In this document: positions 24,193 to 32,139 of the stretch, piece by piece
Layout: the number at the start of each line of letters is the position of its first letter
Position numbering within the stretch: the first letter of the stretch is position 1
Origin: Thermoplasmata archaeon
Lineage (GTDB): Archaea > Thermoplasmatota > Thermoplasmata > Lutacidiplasmatales > UBA184
DNA: 64,000 nucleotides
NCBI GenBank assembly: GCA_035622275.1
Contig: DASPVQ010000027.1
Coordinates: forward strand, 1 to 64,000
Reading direction: 5' to 3'
Notes under the pieces: model-generated
Databases searched by the model: none
Told to the model about the DNA's origin: nothing
The model's input: only the letters and a program-made list of their open reading frames with translations
Position numbers and translations under genes: made by a program

Positions 24193-25013
24193 TGGGCCTC
24201 TCCGACTGCCCGGCCTCCTGCCCGTACCTCGCGGACCGCCCGGCGGCCCTCGACTTCCCGGTGGGCCAGATCCGGCGCTTGGCGGCGATCGACCCCGAGG
24301 ACGACGTCGACGAGACCAAGCGGAACGTCCTCAAGCTCCTCGCGGTCGCGGGGATCGTCGGGGCCGGGGTCGGCGGCCTGGTCGGCGGGACGCTCCAGTA
24401 CGTCCAGCCGCCGACGGTCGGCCTGACGAGCTACCCGAAGACGCAGCTGCTCGACGTCGACGGGAGCCCGCTGTCCGTCTCGAAGGTCGAGAGCGAGTAC
24501 AACGTCGACACCGCCGATCTCTACCTGTTCAACTACCCGCTGCGCAACGAGCCGAACTTCCTGCTCAACCTGGCGCCCGCGAACGGACAGGCGCCCTCGC
24601 CCACGAACCCGGGGGCCTGGCAGGTGCCGAGCGGCGTCGGGACGAACGGCTCGATCGTCGCTTACAGCGCGATCTGCCAGCACCTCGGATGCCCCGCGCC
24701 GGCGATCTCCTACTACCCGCCGGGCACCTGCTCGCGGACCTTCAACGGGCAGCCGTTCTACATCCACTGCTCCTGCCACGGCTCGACCTACAATCCGGCG
24801 AACGGGGCGTCGAACCTGACCGGACCGGCCGTGCTGCCGCTGCCGCAGGTGATCCTGACCGTCGAGGACGGCGACCTCTACGCGACCGGCATCACACCGT
24901 CGAGCCCGCCGGTGAACGGGCACCTCAACACGCTCCAGGGCGACTACGGGGTCGGGTCCTCCTCGCAGCTCGCCAAGGAGAGCCCCGTGATCCTCTGCAG
25001 CTTCCCGTCGTAG
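24189..25013 (+). CDS. Rieske iron-sulfur protein of a cytochrome bc-type complex
   Basis: 274 residues from GTG 24189, or 273 from the adjacent ATG 24192. It carries the 2Fe-2S cluster that takes electrons from quinol. After a cytoplasmic leader with CPASCPY there is TKRNVLKLLAVAGIVGAG, a Tat-like signal/anchor helix with Lys-Arg instead of Arg-Arg. The cluster motifs are CQHLGC (C163, H165, C168) and CSCHGS (C194, C196, H197), the classical ligands plus disulfide cysteines. Between them lies an extended insert of about 25 residues. Cytochrome b follows, 13 bp downstream. Confidence 0.93.
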   Translation: MMGLSDCPASCPYLADRPAALDFPVGQIRRLAAIDPEDDVDETKRNVLKLLAVAGIVGAGVGGLVGGTLQYVQPPTVGLTSYPKTQLLDVDGSPLSVSKVESEYNVDTADLYLFNYPLRNEPNFLLNLAPANGQAPSPTNPGAWQVPSGVGTNGSIVAYSAICQHLGCPAPAISYYPPGTCSRTFNGQPFYIHCSCHGSTYNPANGASNLTGPAVLPLPQVILTVEDGDLYATGITPSSPPVNGHLNTLQGDYGVGSSSQLAKESPVILCSFPS

Positions 25014-25019
25014 GAGGTC
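25014..25019 (+). promoter_or_regulatory. Shine-Dalgarno of cytochrome b
   Basis: GGAGGT lies seven bases before ATG 25027, just after the Rieske stop. It is one of the clearest ribosome-binding sites in the window and fixes the start. Confidence 0.7.
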
Positions 25020-25026
25020 GCCGGAC

Positions 25027-26382
25027 ATGTCGTTCACGAACTGGTACAACCGAACCCTGAACCGGCTCTGGGGGTTCGTCGAGGACCGCACCGCGATGCG
25101 GAAGTGGGCCCTGCGGCCCCAGCCCGAGTTCACCTTCAAACCGTCCTACTGGACCGGCGCGTTCGTCGCGGTCGCGTTCTTCTACCAGGTCCTGTCCGGG
25201 CTGCTGCTCCTGCTCTACTACCAGCCGAGCACGAACACGACCCTGACCGCCTGCGGCCAGCCGGTCGGCACGCAGTCGATCGCCCCGGCCGCCTGGTGCT
25301 CGACCTACTACATCGTCCACTCGGTGCCGATGGGCCAGCTCCTGCTCTCGAGCCACCTCTACGGCGCCTATGCGATGATCTTCCTCATGTTCGTCCACTT
25401 CTACCGCGGCTACTACCTCGGCGTCTACAAGGCGCCGCGCGAATTCTCCTGGATGCTCGGCACCCTCCTGATGATCACGACCCTCGGGATGGGGTTCACC
25501 GGATACCTCCTGCCGTACACCCAGATCTCGTACAACGCCACCAACGTCGGGCTCGTGCTCGCGCTGCGACTGCCGACCGTCGGGCCGCTCCTCGGACCCC
25601 TGATCCTGTCGGACGGGACGAGCCAGGGCCTGCTCTCGCGCATGTTCGCCGCGCACGTGCTGCTCCTGCCGCTCGCGCTCGGGGCGCTCCTCTACGCCCA
25701 CATCGCCTTGTTCGAGTCGCACGGGATCGCGCCCCCGGCCACCTCCGACCCGCTCCAGCGTCGGCGCTACACCGAGAAGGAGGACAAGCAGCACGTCCCG
25801 TTCGTCCCCCACATCCTGTGGTACACCCTGAAGTGGGGCCTCCTCTACGTCGGGGTGCTGTTCGGGATCGCCGCGCTCTGGCCGTGGACCCTCCCGACGT
25901 ACGTCGGCAACGTTGCGGCCGCCGCGGTCGTTACGGAGCCGGACTGGTACTTCCTGTGGCTGTTCAAGTTCGTCGATTTCCAGGGGGTCACCCCCGTCCT
26001 CGCGGTCGGCGTGACCACCGTGCTGATCGCCTACGTGCTGTTCCTGCCGTTCCTCGACCGCTCGACGCGGACGCACCCGCGCGATCGGCCGTTCTTCATC
26101 TGGCTCGCGACGAGCCTGCTCGGCTTCTTCATCCTCATGACCGTCTGGGGCGGCGAGACGCCCGGGGTCCAGATCGTCCCCATCTCGATCGCCGAGACGA
26201 TCGGGCCGGTCTTCGCGGTGAACGCCCTCGTCACGCTCCTGTTCTACTGGCGCTACCGCCGCAGCTACCAGCGCCGGCTCGCCGCGCGCGAGAGCGCCCT
26301 CGCCGGGATCGCGCCGGCCCCACCGCTCACCCCGATGCCCGCGCCCACCCGGGCCTCCACGGAGGCGACGGCCGTTGAGTAG
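25027..26382 (+). CDS. Cytochrome b of a bc/b6f-type quinol-oxidising complex
   Basis: 451 residues in one polypeptide covering both the cytochrome b6-like N-terminal and subunit IV-like C-terminal parts. Haem ligands are H110/H124 and H210/H225; the 14-residue gap in the second pair is the b6-type spacing. The quinol-site motif is EPDWY (304-308), a variant of PEWY. About eight to nine transmembrane helices are visible. With the Rieske protein upstream it forms the quinol oxidase half of the chain. No cytochrome c1 or f gene is present, so electrons probably go to a cupredoxin. The next gene starts at a TTG overlapping this stop (TTGAGTAG). Confidence 0.94.
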   Translation: MSFTNWYNRTLNRLWGFVEDRTAMRKWALRPQPEFTFKPSYWTGAFVAVAFFYQVLSGLLLLLYYQPSTNTTLTACGQPVGTQSIAPAAWCSTYYIVHSVPMGQLLLSSHLYGAYAMIFLMFVHFYRGYYLGVYKAPREFSWMLGTLLMITTLGMGFTGYLLPYTQISYNATNVGLVLALRLPTVGPLLGPLILSDGTSQGLLSRMFAAHVLLLPLALGALLYAHIALFESHGIAPPATSDPLQRRRYTEKEDKQHVPFVPHILWYTLKWGLLYVGVLFGIAALWPWTLPTYVGNVAAAAVVTEPDWYFLWLFKFVDFQGVTPVLAVGVTTVLIAYVLFLPFLDRSTRTHPRDRPFFIWLATSLLGFFILMTVWGGETPGVQIVPISIAETIGPVFAVNALVTLLFYWRYRRSYQRRLAARESALAGIAPAPPLTPMPAPTRASTEATAVE

Positions 26383-26635
26383 CTCGGAGGCGCCGCGCTG
26401 GCGGACCGGCTGGCTGTGGGGGATCCTCGCCGCGCTCCTCGTGGTCGGGACCGTCGGCTCGGCGACGGTGGTCTACGGTTTCCTGGGCGTGGAAAGCGGG
26501 GGCGTCCTCTTTGCGATCCCCCTCGTCGTCGGCGCGCTCGTCGCCGCGCTCGCCTTCCTGTTCCTCGCCGGCATCCTGTACCGCGTCGACCGCTACCGCG
26601 GTGCGACCGCTCGGAGGATCGAGTTCTTTGAGTAG
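26375..26635 (+). CDS. Small two-span membrane protein of the respiratory operon
   Basis: 86 residues from TTG 26375, overlapping the cytochrome b stop by eight bases. Two hydrophobic helices (about 12-38 and 44-68) are joined by a short loop, with a basic C-terminus. It lies between cytochrome b and CoxA and may be an accessory oxidase subunit. No motif is recognisable. Confidence 0.65.
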   Translation: MSSSEAPRWRTGWLWGILAALLVVGTVGSATVVYGFLGVESGGVLFAIPLVVGALVAALAFLFLAGILYRVDRYRGATARRIEFFE

Positions 26636-27002
26636 CGAGGTGGTCGACCGCGCCGCGATCCGTCGGCTGCGCCGGCGACTCCTGGCGATCTACGACGGGG
26701 TGACCTACCTCATGCTCGTCGGCATCGCCGTCCTGCTCGTCTACTCGATCGAGCTCGGTTCGCTGACGAGCCCCGGAGCGCAGGAGTCGTTCGGGATCGC
26801 GCTCGCGCTCATGTTCCTCATGTCGACCGTGATCGTCCACATCGTGGACCGGACCTACCGGGTCTGGCCGCTCGGCCGCCGGATCCATCCGACCCCGCCC
26901 GGGCCCGTGACGGTCGAGGCGCAGGTCCGCTTCGTCAAGGTGCTGATCTTCGTGATCGCCGCGGCCGGGATCGCCTACTTCCTCGGGGCGCTGCTCGCAT
27001 GA
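26628..27002 (+). CDS. Small three-span membrane protein of the respiratory operon
   Basis: 124 residues from TTG 26628; its junction with the upstream gene is again TTGAGTAG, an eight-base overlap. Three hydrophobic helices are visible (about 22-42, 54-74 and 99-122), with a basic loop [16 protein letters not shown]. It overlaps coxA by ATGA. Position suggests an oxidase subunit, possibly standing in for subunit III or IV, but no sequence similarity shows this. Confidence 0.65.
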   Translation: MSSEVVDRAAIRRLRRRLLAIYDGVTYLMLVGIAVLLVYSIELGSLTSPGAQESFGIALALMFLMSTVIVHIVDRTYRVWPLGRRIHPTPPGPVTVEAQVRFVKVLIFVIAAAGIAYFLGALLA

Positions 27003-28687
27003 CCGATCTCACCGAGCCGGTCACCGCGATCGTGCTGATCGCCGGGCTCGCGACGTTCCTGCTCTGGGTGTTCACCTACCACGGGACCTGGCTCGTCCCG
27101 ACGATGAAGAAGTGGCTGTTCACGACCGATCACCAGCGCATCGGCCTGATGTACATCGTCACCGGCATCCTGTTCTTCTTCATCGGCGGGATCTACGCGG
27201 TGCTCATCCGCACCGACCTCGGCCTGGTCCAGGGCCTCGGGTTGGACCCGCAGACGACGCTCGGCATCACGCCGGACGTCTACTCGACCCTGTTCACGAT
27301 GCACGGCGTGCTGATGATCTTCATGTTCATCATGCCGACCCTCGCCGGCTTCGGCAACTACCTCGTTCCCTCGATGATCGGCTCGCGGGAGATGGCGCTC
27401 CCGCGGATCAACGCGATCGCCTTCTGGATGCTCCCGCCCGCCGGCGTGATCCTGATCCTGTCGAACGCCTACGCCGGCTGGACCGGCTACGTCCCGCTCT
27501 CGATCGAGACGTTCGGGCCGAACCCGTACGGTGTCGATCTCTGGATCCTCGGCCTGCACATCCTCACGATCTCCTCGATGCTCGGGGCGATCAACTTCCT
27601 CGTCACGATCCTCAAGCATCGCGCGCCGGGCGTCCACTACTGGAACATGCCGCTGTTCGTCTGGGCGACCCTGATCAACTCGGTCCTCCTCATCTTCGCG
27701 CTGCCGTCGCTCTCGATCGCCCTCACCTTCGTGCTGTCCGATCGCAACTTCGGCACGCACATCCTCGCGGCGGTGAACGGCACGCCCCTCGGCGGCGCGC
27801 TGCTCTACCAGAACATCTTCTGGTTCTTCGCCCACCCCGAGGTCTACATCATGGTCCTGCCGGCGTTCGGCCTGGTCTCCACGATCATCCCGAAGCTCGC
27901 GCGCAAGGACATCTTCGGCTACGGCGCGATGGCGATCAGCCTCGGCGCCTTCGCCGTGCTCTCCTTCGCGGTCTGGGAGCACCACATGTTCGTAACGGGG
28001 ATCGCGACGAACGTCCGGTTCGTCTTCATGCTCGCCACGATGGCGATCGCGGTCCCGTCCGCCGTCAAGACGTTCAACTGGATCGCGACCCTCTGGGGCG
28101 GCCGCATCTGGATGGCGGTGCCGATGTGGTTCTGCGTCGCGTTCATCACCGGCTTCGTGATCGGCGGGCTCTCCGGCCTCCTGCTCGCGTCGATCCCGAT
28201 CGACTATCTCTACCACGGGACGTACTTCGTGGTGGCCCACTTCCACTACATCCTGCTCGGCGGGACGCTGATGGCGATCTTCGCCGGGATCTACTTCTAC
28301 TTCCCGATCATCACCAAGCGCTGGTACAGCCAGCGCCTCGGCCATCTGCACTTCCTCCTGACCTACGTCGGGATCAACCTGCTGTTGTTCCCGATGTTCA
28401 TCCTCGGCGCCGAGGGGATGCCGCGGCGGGTCTACACCTACCTGTGGGCCGGGAACTTCCAGGCGCTCAACTTCCTATCGACACTCGGTGCGTACATCCT
28501 CGGGATAGGTCAGCTCGTGTTCGTCTTCAACATGGTCTACAGCTACTTCGCGGGCCAGCCCGTGACGAGCCCCGATCCCTGGGGCGAGGAGCTCGCGGTC
28601 CGCATGAGCGGGCCGGCCCACCCGCTCCCCTCACGCCTGCCGACCCCGGGGCCGACGCCGACCGCGGCTTCCGCCGAGGGCCCGTAG
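26999..28687 (+). CDS. coxA: Haem-copper oxidase subunit I (cytochrome c oxidase type)
   Basis: 562 residues, about 12 helices. It reduces O2 to water and pumps protons. Haem and copper ligands are visible: H102 (TMHGVLM), H279 of AHPEVY with cross-linking Tyr 283, H328-H329 (WEHHMF), H414 and H416 (AHFHY). K-channel Lys 357 (PSAVKTFNW) and Glu 281 place it with A1-type oxidases. At the usual D-channel entrance Asp there is Glu 131 (GSREMALPR). It overlaps the upstream small gene by ATGA and is followed by the haem A synthesis genes. CoxII is encoded separately at 19.7-20.4 kb; subunit III is not recognised. Confidence 0.96.
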   Translation: MTDLTEPVTAIVLIAGLATFLLWVFTYHGTWLVPTMKKWLFTTDHQRIGLMYIVTGILFFFIGGIYAVLIRTDLGLVQGLGLDPQTTLGITPDVYSTLFTMHGVLMIFMFIMPTLAGFGNYLVPSMIGSREMALPRINAIAFWMLPPAGVILILSNAYAGWTGYVPLSIETFGPNPYGVDLWILGLHILTISSMLGAINFLVTILKHRAPGVHYWNMPLFVWATLINSVLLIFALPSLSIALTFVLSDRNFGTHILAAVNGTPLGGALLYQNIFWFFAHPEVYIMVLPAFGLVSTIIPKLARKDIFGYGAMAISLGAFAVLSFAVWEHHMFVTGIATNVRFVFMLATMAIAVPSAVKTFNWIATLWGGRIWMAVPMWFCVAFITGFVIGGLSGLLLASIPIDYLYHGTYFVVAHFHYILLGGTLMAIFAGIYFYFPIITKRWYSQRLGHLHFLLTYVGINLLLFPMFILGAEGMPRRVYTYLWAGNFQALNFLSTLGAYILGIGQLVFVFNMVYSYFAGQPVTSPDPWGEELAVRMSGPAHPLPSRLPTPGPTPTAASAEGP

Positions 28688-28693
28688 AGGACC

Positions 28694-29275
28694 GTGCGCG
28701 GCCACGACCTCTTCCGGATCGCCGCCCTCGTCACCGTGGTGCTCTGCTACACGACGATCATCCTCGGCGGCAACGTCATCACGACCGACAACGGACTGGC
28801 CTGCCCGTCGTGGCCGACGTGCTTCGGGAACGGGAACTACCTGCCCAGCGTCTCGGGGGGCGCGGCGATCGAGTGGAGCCACCGGGTCTCCGCGTTCTTT
28901 CTGAGCGTGAGCTCGCTCGTCCTCTCCGGGCTCGCGCTCGCCTACGAGCGGGGCCGTCGGGTCCTCCTGCGCCTTGCCGTCGGGGCGCTCGCGCTCGTCG
29001 TCACCGAGGCGCTCCTCGGCGGGGTCGTGATCCACTCCTCCCTCGACCCCGGCATCGTCCTGCTGCATCTCGGGATCGCGACGGCGCTCTTCGGCATGCT
29101 GCTGGTCCTCGCGCTGCTCGCCAACCTGAAGGAGATGCCCCGGCGCTGGATCGATTGGGCCCGCCGCGCCGCCGAGGAAGGACCCGCGGCCCGGGTGCGG
29201 TCGAGCGGCACGGCCGATCGCGCCCCCGCGGGCCCGGCCGAGCCCGGCCGGCCGGCCCGCGTCCCGGGAGGCTGA
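28694..29275 (+). CDS. ctaA: Haem A synthase, short archaeal type
   Basis: 193 residues from GTG 28694. CtaA oxidises haem O to haem A for the oxidase. Bacterial CtaA has eight helices; this one has four, as in archaeal half-size forms. Conserved His residues are in EWSHR (about residue 58) and LLHLG, and a Cys pair is in ACPSWPTC on the outer loop. A hydrophilic Ala/Pro/Arg tail of about 45 residues ends the protein. It lies six bases after coxA and 23 before ctaB. Confidence 0.9.
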   Translation: MRGHDLFRIAALVTVVLCYTTIILGGNVITTDNGLACPSWPTCFGNGNYLPSVSGGAAIEWSHRVSAFFLSVSSLVLSGLALAYERGRRVLLRLAVGALALVVTEALLGGVVIHSSLDPGIVLLHLGIATALFGMLLVLALLANLKEMPRRWIDWARRAAEEGPAARVRSSGTADRAPAGPAEPGRPARVPGG

Positions 29276-29298
29276 GCGGCCCCCGGGCCGGAACGGCG

Positions 29299-30225
29299 AT
29301 GGCCGACGCGACCGCGACCGGCCCGCCCTCCTCTCGCCGGGCCCTCTTGGCGGACGTCGTCGCGCTCACGAAGCCCGGCATCACGGCCCTGATCTGCCTG
29401 GTCGCGGTCGGCGGGTTCCTGCTCGCCGCGCCGGGCGCGGTGGCGTTCGGTCGCCTCGGGCTCCTGGTGGCGACCGGCGCGGCGGCCTCCGCCGGCTCGG
29501 CGATGCTGAACCACTACCTCGACCGGGACCTGGACGCGCGGATGCGACGCACCCAGCACCGCCCGCTCCCCGAGGCGCGGATCGCGCCCTCGGGCGTCGT
29601 GGCCGCCGGCGGGATCGCGCTGCTCGCCGGCGGCGTCGCCGCCGCGAGCCTGCTGCTCAACCCGCTCACCGGCCTATCGATCCTGCTCGGCGGGCTCACC
29701 TACGTCGTCGTCTACACGGCCTGGCTCAAGCGCCGCTCGAGCTGGAACATCGTGATCGGGGGGTTCGCCGGCAGCGCCCCGGCCCTCGCGGGCGGAGCGG
29801 CCGCGCTCGGGACCTGGAGCCCGGCGGTGATCGCGTTCGCGCTGCTCGTCTTCCTGTGGACGCCGCCCCACTTCTGGAGCCTCGCGCTCCTCCTCAAGGA
29901 CGACTACGCGCGGGCCGGGCTCCCGATGCTGCCGCGCATGGACGACGCGGCGTACTCCGCGCGCGTGGTCGTGGTCTCCGCGGGCCTGCTGGTCCCCGCG
30001 ACGCTCGCGATCGGGCTCACCGGGGCGCTCGCCTGGCCGGTCCTCGCGGTCCTGCTCGCGCTTGGCGCCGGCTTCGTCCTGGTGACGAGCCCGCTCTGGC
30101 ACGGTGCGAGCCGGGCGGTGGCGCGCCGGGGCTTCCTGTACTCGGGACCGTACCTGCTCGGCGTCGTGGTGGCGATCGTCGCGAACGCGCCGCTCCTGCG
30201 GCTCGGGCTCGGGCCGGCGTTCTAG
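29299..30225 (+). CDS. ctaB: Protohaem IX farnesyltransferase (haem O synthase)
   Basis: 308 residues from ATG 29299. It transfers farnesyl to haem B, giving haem O for CtaA. The UbiA-type motif is NHYLDRDLDARMRRTQHRPLP (about 70-90) with the Asp pair for Mg-diphosphate. The second motif region is YTAWLKRRSSWNIVIGG, and WTPPHFWSLALLLKDDY is characteristic of CtaB. About nine transmembrane helices are visible. It ends the oxidase-haem operon. Confidence 0.94.
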   Translation: MADATATGPPSSRRALLADVVALTKPGITALICLVAVGGFLLAAPGAVAFGRLGLLVATGAAASAGSAMLNHYLDRDLDARMRRTQHRPLPEARIAPSGVVAAGGIALLAGGVAAASLLLNPLTGLSILLGGLTYVVVYTAWLKRRSSWNIVIGGFAGSAPALAGGAAALGTWSPAVIAFALLVFLWTPPHFWSLALLLKDDYARAGLPMLPRMDDAAYSARVVVVSAGLLVPATLAIGLTGALAWPVLAVLLALGAGFVLVTSPLWHGASRAVARRGFLYSGPYLLGVVVAIVANAPLLRLGLGPAF

Positions 30226-30251
30226 CCGAGCGCTCCGGTGCGCACGTCGAG

Positions 30252-30257
30252 CTTATC
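30252..30257 (+). promoter_or_regulatory. TATA box for the gene at 30283
   Basis: CTTATC is centred 28 nt before ATG 30283, leaderless spacing. This favours that start over a GTG at 30238, which lies upstream of the box. Confidence 0.5.
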
Positions 30258-30282
30258 TCGGGAGCCGGACCTCACTGCGTCG

Positions 30283-30996
30283 ATGCCCGAGACGGAGCCC
30301 CGGAGCTCGGAGTCCGACCGGCTCCGCGCGGCCGAGAACGTCCTCAAGCGCCTCGGGTTCTCCCGCGTGCCGCCCGCCCGCCGCGAGGGCGAGGGCGGCG
30401 CCGCCTTCTGGGTCCAGGAGGCGGGGGTCCCTCGCCGGACGTTCCCGGTGTTCGTGCCGCTGGCGAGCCCGGCGAGCGACGACCGGATCGAGGAGTGGGC
30501 GAGCGCCGCGAGCGGCGCCCACGGCCTGGGTCGCCGCGCGATCTTCGTCGTGCCGAGCGACCGCGCGGCCGACGAGGCGTGGGCGCGCCTCTCCCGGCGC
30601 CCGGGCACCACGATCGACAACGAGGTCTCGGTCCTCGTGGTCCCGACCGGCGTCCGTGCCCCGCCCGAGGCGGGCCACTTCCATCTCCGGATCGCCGAGC
30701 CCCGCGAGATCCTCGCGCTCGCCACCGGGATCGTGGTCGGCCTGTTCCGCCGGGCGCGGGCGTCGGACGAGCCGGGCCAGGTCGACTTCGAGGAGCTCCT
30801 CGCGCTGTTGAAGGCCCGCTTCGGCGTCGACGTCCACCGCTCCCTCGGCGTCAAGAGCGACGAGGACGCGCTGTACCTGCTCTACCAGCTCGCGCTCCGC
30901 GACGCCTACGCGCCCGGCGACCCCGGCACGAACCTCCACCTGCTCGTGCTCAAGCCCACGGGGCCCGCGGCCCGGCTCCCGTGGTTCGCCGGCTAG
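30283..30996 (+). CDS. Soluble protein, function unknown
   Basis: 237 residues. The N-terminal half contains a helix (SDRLRAAENVLKRLGFSRV) and alternating hydrophobic strands. Features are FWVQEAGVPRRTFPVFVP, RRAIFVVPSDRAADEAW and VLVVPTG. The C-terminal half is helical (DFEELLALLKARFGVDV, DEDALYLLYQLALRDAY). There is no signal, membrane helix or metal motif. It has its own promoter and separates the oxidase operon from a small membrane-protein gene. I recognise no family. Confidence 0.65.
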   Translation: MPETEPRSSESDRLRAAENVLKRLGFSRVPPARREGEGGAAFWVQEAGVPRRTFPVFVPLASPASDDRIEEWASAASGAHGLGRRAIFVVPSDRAADEAWARLSRRPGTTIDNEVSVLVVPTGVRAPPEAGHFHLRIAEPREILALATGIVVGLFRRARASDEPGQVDFEELLALLKARFGVDVHRSLGVKSDEDALYLLYQLALRDAYAPGDPGTNLHLLVLKPTGPAARLPWFAG

Positions 30997-31013
30997 CCCG
31001 GACGAACCGAGCC

Positions 31014-31019
31014 GATATG
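31014..31019 (+). promoter_or_regulatory. TATA-like box for the gene at 31052
   Basis: GATATG is centred 36 nt before ATG 31052, the spacing of the short-leader promoters in this window. Confidence 0.4.
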
Positions 31020-31051
31020 AAGCCGAGACCGCTCGGCCCGACCGGGGCCCG

Positions 31052-31234
31052 ATGAGCGCGCCGGCCGGCTTCCGCACGCCGTACGCCCGCTCGCCCGGGA
31101 GCTCGATGCCCGGCCCGGAGGTCGGGCCCGAGGAGGGTAAGCGCGACCTGTGGGGGTTCTTCTGGCTGACCCTCGCCAACACGGCGATCATCTCGGCGGC
31201 GGGGATCGGCGTCTGGCTGTACCTCCACCACTAG
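31052..31234 (+). CDS. Small single-span membrane protein, function unknown
   Basis: 60 residues. A Pro/Gly/Ser-rich N-terminal half (to about 28) is followed by KRDLWGFFWLTLANTAIISA and one transmembrane helix ending WLYLHH. Proteins of this kind are often minor subunits of respiratory complexes, and it sits at the end of the respiratory island. The specific partner is unknown. Confidence 0.6.
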   Translation: MSAPAGFRTPYARSPGSSMPGPEVGPEEGKRDLWGFFWLTLANTAIISAAGIGVWLYLHH

Positions 31235-31271
31235 CGCGCGGGGCGCGGCGCGCGCACCGCTTCGGGAAACC

Positions 31272-31277
31272 ATTATC
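31272..31277 (+). promoter_or_regulatory. TATA-like box of tRNA-Pro
   Basis: ATTATC is centred about 40 nt before the tRNA, predicting a short 5' leader removed by RNase P. Confidence 0.4.
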
Positions 31278-31313
31278 AGCGCCGTCCGGGTCCGCGCGCC
31301 GCCGGCGCGGCAC

Positions 31314-31388
31314 GGGGCCGTGGGGTAGCTTGGACCATCCTTCTTGCTTGGGGTGCAAGAGACTCCGATTCAAATTCGGACGGCCCCA
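31314..31388 (+). tRNA. tRNA-Pro (anticodon GGG)
   Basis: Acceptor GGGGCCG pairs with CGGCCCC, with discriminator A. The anticodon stem TCTTGC/GCAAGA encloses loop TTGGGGT, giving anticodon GGG for CCC/CCU codons. The T stem is TCCGA/TCGGA with loop TTCAAAT. It is 75 nt with no intron and no encoded CCA. The rlmE gene starts 54 bp downstream in the same direction. Confidence 0.95.
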
Positions 31389-31442
31389 TCCTCCCCGCCG
31401 GTCCGGCGCCCGGCTCATGTAGCCGGTCCCGTTCGGCCCGCG

Positions 31443-32093
31443 ATGCCCCGGCGGTTCGTCGCCGAGCGCCGTCGCGACCCGTACTACCGCGCCGCGCAGC
31501 GCGACGGACTGCGCAGCCGCGCCGCGTTCAAGCTCGCGTACCTCGACGACCGATACCACCTGCTTCGCCCCGGCGCCCGGGTGCTCGACCTCGGCGCGGC
31601 GCCCGGCGGCTGGTCGGTGGTCGCCGCCGCGCGAGTCGCTCCGCGCGGGCACGTCGTCGCGGTCGACCTTCGGCCGATCGAACCGATCGCCGGCGTTACG
31701 GTCGTGCGCGGTCGCGTGGGCGACCCCGCGCTGCGGGCCCGGCTCGGTACCGAGCCGTTCGACCTCGTCCTCAGCGACCTCTCGCCCCGGATCAGCGGGG
31801 CGTACGCCACCGACCACGCCCGCAGCATCGGGCTGGTGCGGGAGGCGCTCGCGCTCGCGAACGAGGTGCTGCGCGCGGGCGGGGCGTTCGTTGCGAAGGC
31901 GTTCGACGGGGACCTGTTGGCCGAACTCGAAGCCGAGCTCGCCCAGCGCTTCGCCGAGGTGCGCCGCACGAAACCGCCCGCCTCCCGCGAGCCTTCGTCG
32001 GAGATCTACGTGGTCGGACTCGGTCGGCGCACGCGTCGTGCCGCACCCCCTTCCGGGGGCCGGGACCCCGTCCCTCCGGGGGCCGATATATAG
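31443..32093 (+). CDS. rlmE: FtsJ/RlmE-type ribose 2'-O-methyltransferase
   Basis: 216 residues from ATG 31443; frames extending earlier run through the tRNA. The family methylates U2552-equivalent ribose in large-subunit rRNA using SAM. The SAM-binding motif VLDLGAAPGGWSVVAA is near residues 49-64. The K-D-K-E tetrad is visible: Lys in RAAFKLAYLDDRY, Asp in LVLSDLSPRISG, Lys in FVAKAFDGD and Glu in EPSSEIYVVG. Length fits archaeal RlmE. It could share a transcript with tRNA-Pro. Confidence 0.92.
   Translation: MPRRFVAERRRDPYYRAAQRDGLRSRAAFKLAYLDDRYHLLRPGARVLDLGAAPGGWSVVAAARVAPRGHVVAVDLRPIEPIAGVTVVRGRVGDPALRARLGTEPFDLVLSDLSPRISGAYATDHARSIGLVREALALANEVLRAGGAFVAKAFDGDLLAELEAELAQRFAEVRRTKPPASREPSSEIYVVGLGRRTRRAAPPSGGRDPVPPGADI
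32087..32092 (+). promoter_or_regulatory. TATA box for the TIM-barrel gene
   Basis: TATATA is centred 51 nt before GTG 32140 and overlaps the rlmE stop codon. It is one of the best consensus matches in the window. Confidence 0.55.
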
Positions 32094-32139
32094 GACCGCC
32101 TCTTCCCGCGGGTCCACCGTTTTCGAGGTCTGGTTACTC

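Noticed and set aside
27112-29298. Long plus-strand frame through coxA and ctaA
   Set aside because: It is an alternate frame of coxA; only its end, from ATG 29299, is a gene (ctaB).
31344-31442. rlmE N-terminal extension
   Set aside because: The upstream in-frame codons run through tRNA-Pro; ATG 31443 gives the family length.
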